Below are positions 63,286 to 64,000 of a DNA stretch of 64,000 bases, piece by piece. Both the position numbers and the translations under genes were made by a program. The stretch lies in assembly GCA_029204225.1 (NCBI GenBank), contig CM055100.1, positions 30,508,149-30,572,148 of the forward strand. The letters are read 5' to 3'. This DNA is from Diphasiastrum complanatum. Lineage: Eukaryota; Streptophyta; Lycopodiopsida; Lycopodiales; Lycopodiaceae. Numbering within the stretch: the first letter of the stretch is position 1; every line of letters starts with the position of its first letter. The notes beneath the pieces were generated by a model. The model made no database searches. It was not told where the DNA came from and saw only the letters and a program-made list of their open reading frames with translations.

Positions 63286-64000
63286 GAAGAATTCATGGAA
63301 AATCTTGCAGTTTCAATTGTTTCGGGGAAACCATCGTTGGTGGCTTAGTTATTCACTGTGTGGACAGTTGTTTGGCGAAATGGGGCTTGTAACGGATTCG
63401 CAAAGAGTAGTGACAGAGCCATAGAAATTTACAGAAGCAAATTGGGTGGAAATATGAGAGAATTGCGGAATTTTCAGATTCTATATGCTATTGAAGGCTT
63501 TCTAAAAAAAGCGGACTGTTAGCAGACAATTGGACACCAATCTCCGAGCTGTAAATTTGATCACTGAGTTGGAGGTAGGGCGACCTCACTCAGATCTAGA
63601 ACTGCAAGAGTCTCTAAAATAGCCTGGCAAATGGCTAAGAATGCTGAAAAATAGCCAACAACGGTTTACAGGTAGGAAATTAATGATTTCTCTTTATAGA
63701 AAATCATTTTTGATGATATAAAAGGCTGTAATTGGGCGCCTTGGCAGCTCAACCCAGGAGGCAGGAGGCCATGGGTGGCCGTGGAGAGGCCAATCTATTG
63801 TATCAGACTCCACGATGGCAGCCATAGCTAAGAGAAAAAGGAGAGAAGGAAAGCATGGAGGAGAAGAAGCCGTGAACCTCGCGCGCGGCCAACTAGACCT
63901 GCCCGGTAGCGTCTCCAAGAAGATTGCGGCTGCAAGAGCTCGGATCATCGCGTGATAGCATGTGTCACCGTTAGATCAGGTTAAGATGAAATCAACACTC
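63286..64000. other. Non-coding or unrecognised to window end
   Basis: No supported gene. The last 250 bp are more GC-rich and include a 46-codon Lys/Arg/Ala-rich frame at 63815-63955 that is too short to call. Confidence 0.35.

Noticed and set aside
63815-63955. 46-codon Lys/Arg/Ala-rich frame near the right end
   Set aside because: Too short, biased composition, no homologue recognised and no context supporting expression.

Overview
The window is nuclear DNA from a large-genome land plant. It holds two host genes with plant-type GT-AG introns, both on the minus strand, in a matrix of decayed LTR retrotransposons, hAT DNA-transposon remnants and long (CT)n/(GA)n arrays. The gene structures, fragmented Ty1/copia and Ty3/gypsy elements and dense dinucleotide arrays would fit a homosporous fern or a similar lineage. 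That is inference, and the sequence does not fix the species.

Host genes. (1) At 10277-12036 (minus) a complete seven-exon, 344-aa DEDDh exonuclease with N-terminal zinc-finger-like cysteine clusters (plant RNA exonuclease 4/ISG20-like) can be assembled from the sequence. (2) At 16981-35246 (minus) a 503-aa HhH-GPD DNA glycosylase of the At3g47830 type is encoded by four exons. Its last exon is separated from the third by a 14.7-kb intron. That intron contains a full-length but broken copia element, a hAT transposase remnant, tandem duplications and microsatellites.

Layout. 1-3601: gag, leader minisatellite, primer-binding site and LTR of a gypsy element (minus). 3.8-8.4 kb: fragments of a second copia family (copia-B). 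8.4-12.1 kb: the exonuclease gene and its flanks. 12.1-16.9 kb: microsatellites, a dispersed repeat and a 592-bp hAT-type MITE with an exact 8-bp target duplication. 16.98-35.25 kb: the glycosylase gene and its intron. 35.3-49.1 kb: a scrapyard of copia and gypsy pieces on both strands joined by deletions and nested insertions. 49.1-54.1 kb: gypsy LTRs, an unrecognised 188-aa ORF, a copia-B gag and a hairpin-rich patch. 54.1-58.0 kb: an unrecognised coiled-coil/Gln-rich ORF and a gypsy gag-pro-RT remnant (minus). 58.9-60.6 kb: a decayed protein of unknown type. 60.6-64 kb: more copia fragments and the 5' end of a further copia element (copia-C).

No complete, intact retroelement reading frame is present. 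All transposon coding regions carry stops, frameshifts or truncations. No rRNA, tRNA or CRISPR feature was recognised. The most unusual items are the transposon-filled intron of the glycosylase gene, the two copies of an unrecognised ORF lying next to the same gypsy LTR family, and the repeat families that link the hAT remnant to shorter copies elsewhere.
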